Source: Brachionus koreanus (lineage: Eukaryota; Rotifera; Eurotatoria; Ploima; Brachionidae). From it: DNA of 64,000 nt. The position numbers and the translations under genes were made by a program. The stretch lies in assembly GCA_016987375.1 (NCBI GenBank), contig PJRA01000309.1:244757-308756 (forward strand), in the 5' to 3' direction. Below the pieces are notes generated by a model that was not told where the DNA came from, did no database searches, and worked only from the letters and a program-made list of their open reading frames with translations. This document shows, in pieces, positions 11,064 through 25,064 of the stretch (its first letter is position 1; each line of letters begins with the position of its first letter).

Positions 11064-14000
11064 TTAGACCTCAACTTCTTGGGTCCATTCAATCTGGCTT
11101 TTACTTGCATCGCCAATTATCTTGTTTATACGATTCCATTCTCTTTCTTTTTCATAGTCAACATCAAGATTAAATCTTACTTTAGGTTTTTGACTCGAAT
11201 TAACTTGAAAATTACTATTGACTATTTCTGAACTTTCAATATTTGAACAAACCTCAGTGACAATTAATTCGCTGGTTTTGAGACAAGACTGTTTGGTCTT
11301 CATGATCGAATGTGGCGTTTTAGGCACCGAATTCAAATATTTTATTTGTGACTTATCAAAACTTACGAAGCCAAAGTCATCGTGTTCTTCATTTAACTCG
11401 ACATTTTCGTCGCTTAGCGAAGCTATTTCGTTAGTGTTCGAATCACTCGAATTATGAATTATAATTCCATCGAAATCAGTGGTGGTGATCGTAGGCTCAT
11501 TTTCAATGTACGCTTCACCATCGGCATCAGAAGAAGTGTTCAGAAATTCATCCGAAATTGGAGATGAGCCGACATTTGGAAAGTTGGTCACATTTGTGAA
11601 GCCAATGTTGCTTATTTCAATATCGTTCAGATCAGTAGTTGTGTCCAGACCAGTGCTATCCAAATTTGTGTTATTATTGCTATTATCTGGAGCTGAATCG
11701 ACTGGCGACGACATTCGAATGAATCCATCTTCAACCAAATTAGATGTTTCTTCATCCTCTTCTCCATCATTATCATTTGTCACATCATGCTTTAAATAAT
11801 AATTGATTAAAAAAATAATAAAAAAAAATTTATTTTTTTTATTTGTTTTAGCATTTTTATTTATAAAATAAAAAATAATTTTTTTTTCTCATCTATTCAC
11901 AACATACCTCTTCTAAACACTCGTTTATACAATCAAAGTTATCATAGGCATAAATTCGTTCGTCACTTTGAGTCGATAGACTAGTGCGTACAGAAGGAAA
12001 TGGATAAATATGCTTGCCATATTTGTTTTGTGCACGAAATGTGTTTTTGTAATTGACATTTGTCGAAGAGCAAACTGAAGAAGAATCCGAGTCATTATTT
12101 TGCTTGTTTTGTTTGAGAAGAATTTTTTCCATTTTAGTTTTTTCAAGAAGCTTTTTATTTTCGGCATACAAATGGCTATAGTATGAATCGTCTTCGGAAT
12201 AAGAGTCATCAAAATTTTTTATACTGCTTACAATTCGATTTGAAGCAACACCGTGTCCACTTTTATGTCCTATTATATTCAATATTTCCTCATCATCATG
12301 TTCACTCGAATTTTTGCTCTTCATTTCTTTGAGATAATTTGGTCCCAAAAGTTCATGTTGACGCTGAAGCTGGCTAGCCTCGGAGCACAACGTTTCAGTG
12401 GAAGACTGAACATTTGCTTGTCGTTGTATAATCGATGATCGTTTTTGTTTCATTTGTTGTTTGGGCGTAGACTGTCCCGAGCTAGTTTGCGAGCAGCTGG
12501 AAGACGGTGGCAGCGAAATAGTCCTAGAGCTGCTTGTGCTCGACGAACTAAGCAGTTTGTGCTGTTGCTGAGGCTGTCGCTTAGGCCAATAAAGATGACT
12601 GGTGGAACCCATTGGTGAAGTAACAGCTGTAGACGAAGCACTCTCGTCAATGAATTTAAGCTGATTGATGCGCATGCTGAACTCAGATGGAATAGGCTTT
12701 TTGGTCTGGATCGAGCTGTTCGTGCTAGACCCACTTCCTAACGATACTACAGACATGCGTTTTTCCACCACACTGGTTTTGCACAAGCTGTTTGTCGAAG
12801 AAGAAGATGGCGTGTGAATGGTGTTCACATAGTCAATGAAATTTCTGTCTACTACACTTTCGGTCTTAATGCCTTGATTAGACGAAATAGACGAAACCGA
12901 GTTTATTATCTCATTTAGATTTTTGTTTAGTGGTTTATTCATTTCTGGCTGCTTCAGTGATTCCAAAGACTGACTATCATGTTTGGTTTGGATTAATTTT
13001 TCAGTTTCCTTTGTATATGGTGCATCGTCGGTCGTTTCGTCACTCTCAGCTTGCTTGGTCTAAGCGAATAATAAAAAATTAAAAATAATTTGCTTTTATT
13101 TACTAATCATTATAATTAATTATTTTGAATTTTTTAAGATATTTTTATAAAAGAAAATTTTTGGAAAATATCAATTGATTTTTTATTGAGTAGTGTAAAT
13201 TTTTGCATGTTTCTTACTCTTGGAATATGTTATTTTCTTTATTTTCTGTTTTAGTGCGGCACTACGTGCAAGTTTGGAATCCAAGTATGAAAAGGGATGT
13301 GAATGCATTGGAACAGTTGCAAGAGAGGGCAACAAATATACCTTTGTCTCTAAGAAACATGTAGTACCAAATGAGGTTAACGAAATTAGGAGCTAAGTAA
13401 AAGAGTGAGAGGGGCTTGATTGAAATGTACAAATTAGTGAATGGAATAGAAAAGGTATGCTTGGTCAAAAATCTAGTGAAAAAATCAGATAGTAACGGTC
13501 CAACCGGGACGTTAAAAGGAAATAGTATCACAGTTATCAGAGAGTGTGTTTTTCTTAAACAGAGTGGTTCCGCATTGGAATAAGTTGCAAGAAAATGTGG
13601 TGAAATTGTTAAATTAAATTTATGTTTTACAATTTTACAAAAATTTAATTTGTTTTACCGTAAATATTTGTTTTTTAATACCGCGCTAAAACATCAAAAA
13701 ATTGGTTTAATTGCCTCAAAAAATTACATTTTCAAAGCTTAAAATAGTTAAAATGAAAATCTATGATCCCGAAAGCCAACAAAATACCGAAATTTTCAAT
13801 TTTATTTTTTTAATTTTGTAGAAAAATGGACTAAACTATTTCATTATGAAATCAGAATCATATTTTTGAGGTTTTAGTGCGGCATTAAAAAACAAATGTT
13901 TTCGGTATATGATCAATATTTTTAGACATATAAAATTCAATCAAAATTACGTTTACATTCAGTTATAATTTCGACAAGTTAGATAAAGATTAGTAGACAT

Positions 14001-17000
14001 ATATGGTCTATATGGTGAAAAATTCGTTCAATAAAAAATTTATTAAGAACTAATAATAACTTGGATAGTTGGCATCATGCTCTGCATTCCACTGTTAAAA
14101 ACCGTCTACATCTTCTTTGCTTAATTGACGCCTAAAGCTGGGATAATTTATCTACTGGGGTAGTCATCAACGTTAAGCGTTTTATACTTTACTTGAGGAA
14201 AAAATAACTAATATAATTAAAGACTATTATGATTAAAAAATTAGAAAATATATTGTGTTTTTGTAAATTTATGTAATTTTTAATGGAATTTAAAAAGAAT
14301 TAAAGAAAAATTTATTAGAAAAATTTTTGTAAAAATAAAAAATTTTTTTGTTATAACTTTTACCTTTGACGAAAATATAAATTATATCTGTCGAATGTTA
14401 CCTGTTCAAAATTAACGTGTCGAAATAACACTTGTCTAAACTAAGCAGATTCAGAAAAAAGAAATTAATTTTAAACTAAAATTAAAAAATTTTAGTCATT
14501 TATAAAAATTCATCATTTGAGTTTGGTAATTTCTTTTTTCGAGTTTTTTAAAACTAATTTTTTTTTTATCATTACTTTGTTGCCGGTAAAATTTTAATGT
14601 AGCATTTTTATTTAAATATAAATTAGCAGATTTTCTATCAGTTTTTGGGTTTTAAATGGTAAACTCATTTTTATTTTCTAAAACTAATCTTGAATTATTA
14701 CATCTCCAAACAAATGATTAAGATTTTTTTTAAAGTTCACAAGACAATATGAAAAAGCAAATTCTCCCTCTGGTACATGTTAGAAAATAATAATTAAGAA
14801 TTTAGTTATCAATATTGATAGTCTTAACTGATTATATATACTATTTTTATTTTTGTATTATTTCAGTAAATATAAGACCAGCTTCACGAATTTAAATTAA
14901 ATGCTCTTAGAATTAAATGAATTTATTTTTATATCATACATAATATTGAAAAAACTCTTTTTTGTTTTTAACCCAAGTAAAATTCATAATAAAAGTTACA
15001 TTAAAAATTGTAACTAGTGTCTCTCATTTGTAAGGCTATAATTGATAAACCATAATCTAATAACTTTCGTATGAGTACACATAGCTGATCAATTTCTATG
15101 CAATTCTTAACTTAAATTTTTTTACTAAATAATTATTTTCAGTTAGAACTTTGTAAAAAAAGAGAATAAATTTTACTTTACTTTTACAGAGGCGTACCTA
15201 AAAAAAATTGATCAATTCAAAACAAATCTCCAAAATTAACCTGATCAGAAAAATTAAATTTTTAAGTGGGAATTCTCTTTTAAAAACGACAGAATTCTAT
15301 ATATGTCGCTCATAGGATAATTTTTTGAATTCTGTGTTATAGTACTTCAATTGGGTTCTCAGAAGATAAAAGCCGAAATACAAAAAATGCAAAATCGGGT
15401 CTTCACAATCATCAAATGTTTTCCATTAAAGACAAGTGTCAAAACAATCCACAAAGAACCAAGAATCGGTTTGATCGATGACAGAGCAAACAAGCTTTAA
15501 TCAAAACTAATTACCAACAACAGAAACAATAATCATAACTGCTTTATCATAATAAGTATCGGAACATCAAGAATAAAAACATCTCTCCAAAAAATCCAAA
15601 ATAAATTGTTAAAAATAATTAAATATTTTTCAATCAAAATCTCAAATAAATCAATACTCAAAGTCCTAAAGCTGGAAACAATCCAAGATAGATCAAACAG
15701 CTTATTTGATAAATTCGTAAAAAACAAATCCAAACAAGATTTGATAGCAAAGGAGATTCACGCGTATATGTTGACACGACAAGCAAACCAAACCAAAAGG
15801 TTTGAAGATTTGTAGCACTTATAGATAAATTCTCATAAATTGTTCATAAATTAAGTTTTAGCTTTTTTCTTTCTCTTACATATTTATAATTTTGTACTCA
15901 ATCTTTACGTAACAATTGGGTTTAAACGAAGGCGTAAGCCATTCGGACAAACCTGAGGACCTCCACCCCCCAAAGTTATATTTTTAATAAAATAAAATAA
16001 AACAGAAACAATAAAAAGTATAAAAAACTCTTTGATTCAATGCCTTAACACATTGAACTCTGAGCAGAAGTTTAATTTAACAATTTGAACACAATAAAGT
16101 TATTTATTTCTAATCTAATTTAATATATATTTTGGCAAAATAAAATTTTTGATCAAATTTCATATTTCAAAAATGATCAAAAATTTCATCGTAGATTTTT
16201 GATATTTGTTAACATTTCAAAGCTTTTTTTTTTTGGATTTTTGAACAAGGATTGTAATTTCTAAAGATGCATTGAAATTTAATCATATTTAGGCCTGAAA
16301 AAAATGCGCCCAAATTCTGAATTGTCCTAACTAAACTTTTCTTAAATTATTTTTTAAATAAAATAAATAGTAAATTTACTTTTTTTAGTTGTTTTTTTTT
16401 TAAATTAATTTTAAGGTTAATTGCTTATTCCTGAACAATTAATAATGAGTATTTTCTACTTAAATTATGAATCAGTTAAATAAAAAAAAATGATATACTA
16501 CCTAAAATGAATATAATTAAAAATAAATATAAGTAATTGCAAAATCGATCAGCAACTTAATTTTACTAATATGGCTTGGTATATTTGAAATAGAATTATT
16601 AAATTTAAAATCAATATTTATATAAAAAAACCTATAGCTCTTATTTAGTTTTTATTTTGCTTCTTTTGTTGTATGAAAACAAAGATTTTATGTTAACTAT
16701 TATGTAAGTTTAATTAATACTTACAATTTGAATGCTGGGATTATTTATTTTTGAGATTGCTTTGGATTTGTTTTTGTGCTTTGCCGATTGTTTATCAAAC
16801 GGCACAACCGATACACTCAAACAACACCGTTGGCTCATTTTCTTATCGTGTTTGCGTGCTACGCTGCTCGAACGCTCCAGGCTCCTAATGAGACCGGCTT
16901 TGTCTGGTAGTTTTAGAGTAAACGGATGAAATTTGATCAAAAACTGAGTTCGTAGACGACTTTTTTTTGTCTCGTTACTTAAACCTGTACAGTTTATTTC

Positions 17001-20000
17001 ATATAGATTGGAGTGAATATTCGATGAATTATTGCTGGACTCTACAAGCTCAGTTAATTGACTCTTGCTGCATAGTATGCACTCAATTGAATTTGATTTT
17101 TTTCTTTTGCTCAAACTTTCTTGTTTGTTTGATCCATTTGCGGAATTTTTCAAACCTAAAATCTAGGAAATTTTGTTTTAAATGTTAAATCATAATTTTC
17201 AGCCAAGTCTCCAATTTTTATCAATTATTTAATTTAAAAAGTAAAATTCTACACCCCCATATGCTATCACTGATATTTTTTAAATAATAAAATTTAAACA
17301 AATAAACTTATAATTATTTTATTTAAAAAAAAAACTTCTATTTAATAAAATTTTATAATTTACGGCTTCAAAATACACTGTCATGTTTTGATAGCATACA
17401 AACACTTGAACTGCATCAAGTAGGCTATAATAATTATTTAAAAGCAAATTTAATCTAATTTGAATGCTCAGATTTGTCAAAATAAAGACAAGCATTAGCT
17501 TATTGACTTCCAAATTAGATGTATATCATATTAGTTAGATTTAGTTTGTTTGCGATTTGTTTCAGAATGCTTTGAAAAAAATATGCAAATAAATTGACTA
17601 TAAATTGGTTACATAAATCAAAAATTTGAACATATTGATGCATCTTTTGATTGCTTTTATTTTTTTAAATATCACTACAATTTTAAAAATCCAATTTTGC
17701 CAATATATGTCAAAACACTAATCAAAAAAAAAAAAAAATTAAAATTTATTTTTTTCTTTTCTTCCTCAACAAAACAAATTTACGACTATTATTAAGCCTC
17801 TTTTTCAGAATTATTTATAAAAATATCTTAGTTTATTTGTACAATACTTGAGTTTATGCTGCTAAAAAAAATTATTTTAATATGTCTTTGAATTAAAAAA
17901 AGCCGTTCTTTTTTAGTTTATTTATTTTAGACTTAAAAAAAAAAGGAACAAACTCTTTTTTACAATTAAATTAAAGTAAACATTTCTCTCTCAATTTAAT
18001 ATCATTAATATATTAAAAGCAAATTAACCAAGCACGTGATTTGATTAACAGCTTATTTTAAAAATCTCATGATTTATATGTATGCGTTTTTTTATTTCCT
18101 AAGTTAACTCATTTTCAATAATCTAAAAAAAGAGTAAATAAAAAAATTCAACTCTTAGACTTAATCACGTTTGATACTTTTAATTATTAATTTATTCTAG
18201 ATTTAATATAAAAAATAAACTTTCGTCACATAAAAATTATATGTTGCAAAGGCTTCTCTCAGTGCTGATTTTAGCACGAACTAGCAGAAATATTTGTCTT
18301 AATTGAAGGAAGCCTCATTTAATCACTTAATAATGCCTCAAATTGGCTAAAAGTTGCATTCAATTGAGACATCCCTCCTAACACCGATTAAAAGACACTC
18401 CTTTAATTTTTCTAGTTCTATTATATTAAATAGAGATTAAAATTTAGAATTTATCTTGAATTATCTGATAGTGATAAATTATTTTCTATCACTTATTTCA
18501 AGGTTCAATTATTTAGATTAAACAAAATACTAATTGAATAATTTATCACATTTTTTTTAAATTTATTTATTATACAAATGAAAATTTACAAGTTAAGCAT
18601 TTGTTTAAAAATTCAGTAAGAAACAAAAAAAAATAAATAATTTTTAGAGAAAATAATCATTTATCAAGTTATTTGCTAGGTTACAATTAACTTTAAAAAA
18701 ATCATTATTATGGTAAGAAAAATCTTATTTCGATATTTTCAGCTTAGTTTTAGAAACTTAAATTGCATAAAAAATTTATTAATTTCTTTTTTGATTCTTA
18801 TTTTCAAATAATAGTCTTAAATTTCCAATTTTTTAATTTAAATTTAAAAAAAGAAACCAAACACTGAATAAAGATTGACATCGAAAACTTTATAATTTTT
18901 ATGCAACAGCAACAAAATAAAAAAAATAATTGACCCATCGTATATTTGCAATCAACAATCATAATTAGAAATTTTTCTCAATTACTCTACTGTTTTTTTT
19001 TCCTCTAATTTTTAAATAATTTTTTTTTAAAACATTGTTTTTTTTTATTTACTTTCATTTAAGAAAAAAAAAATTTTATTTGGATTAATGATGCCAAAAG
19101 ATGAATAAGTGTCCAGAATTTTTGTTTATAAACAAAATTGTGGTAATTTAAAATACACAAAGTGCTAATTGATTTTTTAGCAAAAGCTTCTATCTTTGTT
19201 TGTTTAGATGAGTTAAACAAATTAGAACATTGAATTTCCTAGACTAGAAATTAGCAAAAACATGCTTCTGCTGCTGACGCTGGTATTTTCATTAAGATAA
19301 AAGCTTGGAAAATAGAAGACGATCATTTTGCTCAATACAGATTGAATATCAGTTGAATCAACTAGAAAGCATAAGACTACAGAGAACTAAAACTAGCTCA
19401 AAAATCGATATGTATTTGAATTAATTAAATAGAATATTTAATCTTAACTTTTTATTTGTATTCGAAAAGATGGTCTTAAAGAGGGGCTTGCTTGAGCCTT
19501 AAGGCGTTACAAACTTGTACGATTTCTTGTTAGATTTGTTTATGATCACTTGGTAATGAGCATTGTATCTTAACACTAAACAAAGCCTAGATCGAGTGAG
19601 TAATTAAATCCTAATCACTTAACAACACTCAAAAATCATTCAATCGAAATGAGCCTTATCTCCTAATGCCTAAGTTCTTCTTATCTGTAAGAAAATAACC
19701 AGACGCGTTTATTCTGGATGAATAAATTGCTTTCTATCCACTTAATCGATTTGAGATTGAATCTAACATGATTGATGAGCTTTTGATACGCCATCTTTCC
19801 ACTATCGACTTTTGTGTCTTTTTGTTTTTCATTCACAAACTAAATTATGTTTGTTCTTTTTTCCCCGATTATCTACAGATAATTGCTCTAATTGAAAATT
19901 CATTTTCTCAATTTATTAATAGTTTTTTTCTTTTTCAAATATTTCAACACTGCAAGCAATCATAGTATCAAAGAGATTTAAAAATAAACCTAGATCTCTT

Positions 20001-23000
20001 AATCAGTTTTTGTACTTTAAATAAAAAAATATTCACTAAATGCAGATTAGAAAACAAAATTTTATCTTGATTGAAAATTGATTTTTTTTAAATAATTTTA
20101 ATGCAAATAATCTTGATCATAGGAATTTCTAAATAAAGATAATTTAATTATTCACAGAAAGTTTTGAATTGATTTGAAATCTATTAGATAATTTAATCAA
20201 TATTCGTTTGTGAAAGAATATTTCTATTTTGAATTGCAAACAAAGGTCATGAAGGAATATTCTAAATAAGTTTTTCAAAGTCTATATTAATTACCCTAGA
20301 GACTAGACTAACTGTAAAACTATGTTCTCTTAATACGCAAAGAGATTTTTTATGCTCGATTAAAAATTTTTTAAAAATGAAAAAAAGACAAGCATGAATG
20401 AATAATTGTTTAATTTAGCATTTAAGATTCTATTTAGGAAACTTTTGCTTTATTTGTCTATTTTTCTGAATAGCCTCTTTCAGTTTAAATAATTTGAATT
20501 AAAAAAAAAAAAAATTTATAAGGAATTTAAACATATTTAACATTTCAAGCGAGCAAAAAAATAATCAATTAAATAAAGACTTAAATCTAATAATTCGATA
20601 AAAATTCAGAAAATGCTGACTCTTTAGCACTTTTTATTTTTTTTCTTATTTAGAACTAGGAGCTTGTAATTTTTTAAGACGTCCATTTTTTTATTTAAGA
20701 ACTTGATTTTAATCTAATTTAAACTATGACAGGGCTTCTTCCTGTAATCAAACCATACAAGTTCAATAATGTAAATTAAAAGAACCATAGTAGCGTTAAG
20801 AGTTTATTGTAGGAATTAAATAAAAAGGACCAAAACGAATTTTCTCTTTTTGAAGCTTCTTTACTCATTGTCTATGCATGCATTTAGCATAATCTTTCCT
20901 AAACCTAAATAATGACCTTTACAAATCACAATCAAAGATATCTCGTCAGCTAAATTTTATTAAAAAAGCTAACAGACGTTGCTGAGTTTTGTTTCTCATG
21001 ATTTGACATATTTTGACATTAAACGATACAATAAAATTTGTAGAAAGCTACTTAAAAATCCTCTAGACTGCGGTTTTTTAGACGAATTATTAATTTTGAT
21101 GAGAAAAGGATCTATTTTCGAAATTATGATAACAGAAATCAATGCTTGTATATTCATCTCAACCAGCTCAGTCAGTCGTGAAAAGAGAAATAGCTTTGTT
21201 CTGAACAATTAGGATGAATAAATGCTTCTTTCCGAGAAAAACATTGTTTGTTTGTTCAAGATAACGCTATACCTAATACAGCTATAAGAACAATGACAAA
21301 AATAGAAGAGCTGGAAAGGATCGAACTTTTTAACAGATCTTTCTCCTTTTGATAATCATCTTTTTCGCTTAATTGCTCATTTTATTAGATGATGGCATTT
21401 GACTAATCAAGTTGAAGAAAGGTGTCTTAAGTTTTTTGGTTCCAAAAGCAGTGAATGGTAAAATAGAGGAATCGAACTACTTGCTGATAGATGGCTTCTA
21501 GAATATTCAAGACTATAGAGCAAAATGGTTTTTGTTGTTGAGATTAGCCAACTGATACTTTTTTTTTATTGCTTACACTTAGAAAGTCCGATTGATTTCT
21601 TATTAAAATTTAAAATAAATTGATAAAGACAATTTAAACATTTTGTATGAAAATTTATTCATTCCTAAAAAATTACAATCAAGATTTTTAGCTATTAAAA
21701 GATGTTTTTTAAAATTTTATTCAAATGTGATAAAATTAAAATTTTTCAAAAAGGATTCTAAAAATAACCTCAGGCGTTCTAATGATAAAATGAAAAAAAA
21801 TAAAAAAAAAAACGAAAAATTTTTTTCTTGATTTAATTTATATTAATAATTTAAAAAATGATTTAAATATAAATTAAAAAAGCTCAACAAATTTCTTGAA
21901 ACAATTTAGCCATAAAAAATAATAAAATAGACGAAAAAAAAGATGTTCGAGTTTTTAGAATGAAATTGGTGCAGTAATAGCCTGAAATGTGATAGCTATT
22001 TGGGCTCCAGAGAGCTAAAAACCTATTAATAGTTAATTAAATACCTAATATTGGTTTCAATATATTAACTTTGTTTATTTAAATAAATAATTCTAGATTA
22101 CAAATTCTAGCTCTTAGTTTTAATTAGTTTTTACGTAACAATATATTAACACCCAGTTTAAAAAAAATTCCATAAGCCTGATTTGATTCACTTTAATATT
22201 AAATTTCCGCATAATACTTAAAAGGTAATCTAAGTATGATGAAGAAAAGAAAAAAAAATTTTTTTCAAAAAACTAGATGAACTAGATTTAAATGACTGAC
22301 TCAAATCATAAATTAATAGTGACTTGAATCAAAGTTTTTTGAAGAAAAAAAAAATTTAAATAAAGCAGAGCTAACTATATATTGATAAAAAAATGCAACT
22401 GGCATTTTATGACTTTTAGCTAAATACTGGTAAATGAAAAGTATTGTTAAGAAATCTTTTGCTTAATTTTGCATTAGAGATTTTTCTTAAATAAAATGAT
22501 AAAAGATAACCTTTTTGTTTAAATGATCAGTAAAGCAGAAGTATCTGACTGGAAGAGAGTATTAAAAAAAATCTAATCTAAATTAATCAATGTAAATACT
22601 AATTATAAATGCTAGAGCTGATTTAGAGCTACAAATTTACAAATGTAATAAATCAAATCAATTTATCGATTTAAAGTCTAGTATTTATCTCCGAATGTAA
22701 CATGATAAAATTAATCGCAATCTAAGCATTAATTCATGACTGATAAAAATCTTAATTTATCCGAAAATTCTCGACAAATTGTAACAAAATATACTACTGA
22801 AAACAAAAAAAATGAATACATACACACTCAAATTCTTATATTTATAGATTAAAGAAAAACATAATTTAATTAATTTTTTAAAAGGTCGATACGTGATTGA
22901 TTAAAACAACCAGTTTTATTTTACCTAAAGCCTTAAAAGAAGAAATAAATCCTTTAAAAAATAGAAAACTATGTGTTCATTTTACTCTAGCCTTGAAAAA

Positions 23001-25064
23001 AAAAAGAAAATTTCAAAAGGGTAGAAAAAAGATTAACATTTTTCTTTTTGCCAAAATCACTTGCTTATCTCATATTGAAAAAAATCAATATAATTTTTGT
23101 TGTTGTTGTTGATGGACAAGTTTAGAACAAATGTAGAAGAAAAAAATTACAAATTCTCAATCGGAAAAAAATTCATTTCACAACAAAAAGCCAAATGAAT
23201 GCCAAACAAATAAAAATTAATTTTTTTATGCTACAATTAAAAAAAGAGAGAGAGAGAGAGAGAGAAAAAAATTAAATAAAATAAATTTATATTTGTTTAA
23301 ATTATCTTTTTTGTTCCCGATCGGAAATAGCATCTTGGAATTTTTTAAGGCGCTTCATGTCATTCAATCAAACTTCTTACTGATAATTATTGTCAATTTA
23401 ATAATAAAAAAAATCTAATTTTTTTTTCGCGTGACTAGAAGATTGTTGGGCATAATGGATGCTAGAATTCGTTCAATAAAAGAACTTAATTAGAATTTAT
23501 AATTTAAAATGATAAATTTGGCACAGGATGATGATCTGGCCGCCCAAACCCAAACTCAATGCAAAATCCTATCTAATGAAACGAAAATAAACTCTTCTGG
23601 CATTTGATCAATCAAACGCCAATAAATCTTAATTAAAGCTAGACCCGAGGGCCGTGCGCTGCATCAATTGTGCTAAATTATGTAAAGAAAACAACTAGAC
23701 GGAATTTTATCAATACTTTTTCGAAGAATTTCAAAAATTCTTCTAGGATTTCTTCACTCCAATTAACATTCTAAGTATTCTAGTTGGTATAGTTTACTTA
23801 GTTGATGAGGAAATAATTCTATTTGTTCAAGCTGTATAAAATTTCACTGGCGTACAAAATTCTATCTTTTTTTTTTCCTAAACAAAAATATGATAAAATA
23901 AAATAGACAAAAAATTTTGAGTTTAAAAATTAAAATTCTATGAAATAAATCTCAAACATTGTTGATGTGAGCCCCAAGACACAAAAGCTAATCCGAGTTA
24001 AAATTAAACATACAACTTAACTGCTTTATCTATTCTAAACTAAAACGGTTTGGCGTACGTCTGCATAAATTGCTTGTAGATTGAGCTAGAGAGTTGGCTA
24101 CAAATGGAGTCCCAGTGGTAAAAAATCAATTACCTTTAGTATATTGAGCATAATAAAAAAGTTTTCAAAAAATTGACTTGGGGAAATTATCTTTTTTAAA
24201 ATCGATAAAGAGAAATAATGAGATAAATTTGAGAGTTGAAATAAAAGAAGAGAAAATTATATAATCTGTGAGTCGAGGGAAAACTTGTCAAAACTAAAAA
24301 GTGAGTCAAATAGAGTACTAACTTGGTTTGAATTGGACGAGATTGACTTGGAATCCAGTTTAGGTCGACTTTTTTGATTTTTCGGTTGTCTAGCAAAACA
24401 CGCCAGTAATACACAAAACGCTAAGAATGCAATTATTCCTAATATCAAAGCAGCATCGCGGTATCCTATGCACAAAATTCTTAATCTAAAATGTTAATAA
24501 GCTTTTTAAGTATTCAAGGCTTTTTTCTAATATGAAGTGTTTATTTTTATTATTTCATATATATATATATTTTTTTTTTTTTAATAACTTTTTCATAGCA
24601 TATGCCGGATTTGAGCTATTTAAATAAAAATGTGAACGACCTTCTTTATAATTTTTTTTTCAATTAGACTGGCATCCCGACTGATTTATTTATAATAATA
24701 AATTGTTAGTTTAGATAAAAATTTATCAATTGGAAAATGTTAAATGATGCAATAAATTCAAAAATAAAAATAAAATTTTTTTTTTTCAATTACTTGATTA
24801 TTTTTTAAGTACCCTAGTCTTTTAAAAGAGGAAATAAAATAATCAAAAGACTTGTTTTTTTTTTTTTTCATTTTTTTTTTATTGCTAAATCAATAATGTG
24901 ATAAACTGAAGCAAGTTTGACTAGAACTTAAAAGCCTTGAATAATCAGAATTTGTTTTTCTTACCTGGTTGCAACTGCTTGCCAGACTTGGTTGAATCTA
25001 AGCTATTCAAAACTTGTGCATCTTTGGTGTATGGCTGATATTTTTCTTCTTTTGACAAGATCAT
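11064..25064 (-). CDS. Single-pass membrane protein with long disordered tail, family not recognised
   Basis: Five exons (25064-24965, 24465-24323, 17162-16725, 13059-11908, 11789-11064) join in phase to 852 residues over 14 kb. An in-frame TAA immediately before the ATG supports the start. A short N-terminus (1-37) without signal peptide leads into a membrane helix at about 38-58 (ALILGIIAFLAFCVLLACFA) followed by a basic stop-transfer stretch (RQPKNQKSRPK), suggesting a large cytoplasmic tail. The tail is rich in S, N, T, Q, with acidic runs in exon 5. The last 40 residues are the most ordered: KVRF at 814-817, which fits the protein phosphatase 1 docking pattern, then LDVDYEKEREWNRINKII, ending EVEV. 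I do not recognise the family. Linking the first two exons to the rest across 7 kb depends on phase only, so two genes cannot be excluded. Confidence 0.6.
13250..13620 (+). pseudogene. LINE reverse transcriptase C-terminal fragment, degraded
   Basis: In the intron of the 852-residue protein gene, opposite strand. The translation with stops and a shift reads VRHYVQVWNPSMKRDVNALE, then QLQERATNIPLSLRNM, then RGLIEMYKLVNGIEKV. This is the region after the reverse transcriptase palm in jockey/CR1-type LINEs (LVRPHLEYA.Q.WNP...D...LE..Q.RAT). Stops at the RNM position and later make it non-functional. Confidence 0.7.
13660..13908. repeat. Small element with terminal inverted repeats
   Basis: About 30 bases at 13661-13695 ('tttgttttttaataccgcgc' and 'taaaac') recur inverted at 13869-13908 ('gttttagtgcggcattaaaa' and 'aacaaatg'). 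The 245-base unit without coding sequence looks like a MITE. It lies directly downstream of the LINE fragment. Confidence 0.5.
15340..15998 (+). pseudogene. LINE 3' remnant with internally duplicated RT C-terminal segment
   Basis: Two consecutive open segments resemble each other: 15365-15500 (IKAEIQKMQNRVFTIIKCF ... IGLIDDRANKL) and 15566-15813 (IKTSLQKIQNKLLKIIKYF ... TIQDRSNSLFDKFV). Both have the pattern of the region after the palm in non-LTR reverse transcriptases. The second ends in a stop, followed by a 3' UTR-like stretch with a GC-richer patch (15920-15970) and an (aaaat) tail near 15980-15998, as expected for a LINE 3' end. Confidence 0.55.
20980..21370 (+). repeat. Dispersed repeat, copy 1 (see about 39897-40310)
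   Basis: It shares with 39897-40310, in the same orientation, 'aaaaatcctctaga', an 'attttcgaaatta' block, 'tcaatg', 'tcagt.agtc.tgaaaa', and a later block 'gataacgct...ctaatacag' followed by 'aatagaagagctggaa'. No terminal repeats or coding sequence recognised. Confidence 0.5.
23245..23265 (+). repeat. (AG)n microsatellite
   Basis: Uninterrupted AG dinucleotide run of about ten units within an intron. Confidence 0.9.

Larger units (their letters stand above)
17163..24322. other. 7.2 kb intron of the 852-residue protein gene, no further exon proven
   Basis: Mostly A/T-rich. It contains a dispersed repeat at about 20980-21370, a (ga)n microsatellite at 23245-23265, and GC-richer islands at about 19260-19330, 23330-23370, 23520-23690 and 24030-24120. 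The island at 23520-23690 has short open frames on the minus strand but no pair of splice sites that fits the phase of the flanking exons. Confidence 0.45.

Noticed and set aside
20979..21212. 77-codon plus frame and its antisense mirror
   Set aside because: Lies in a dispersed repeat whose second copy at 39.9 kb does not keep the frame.
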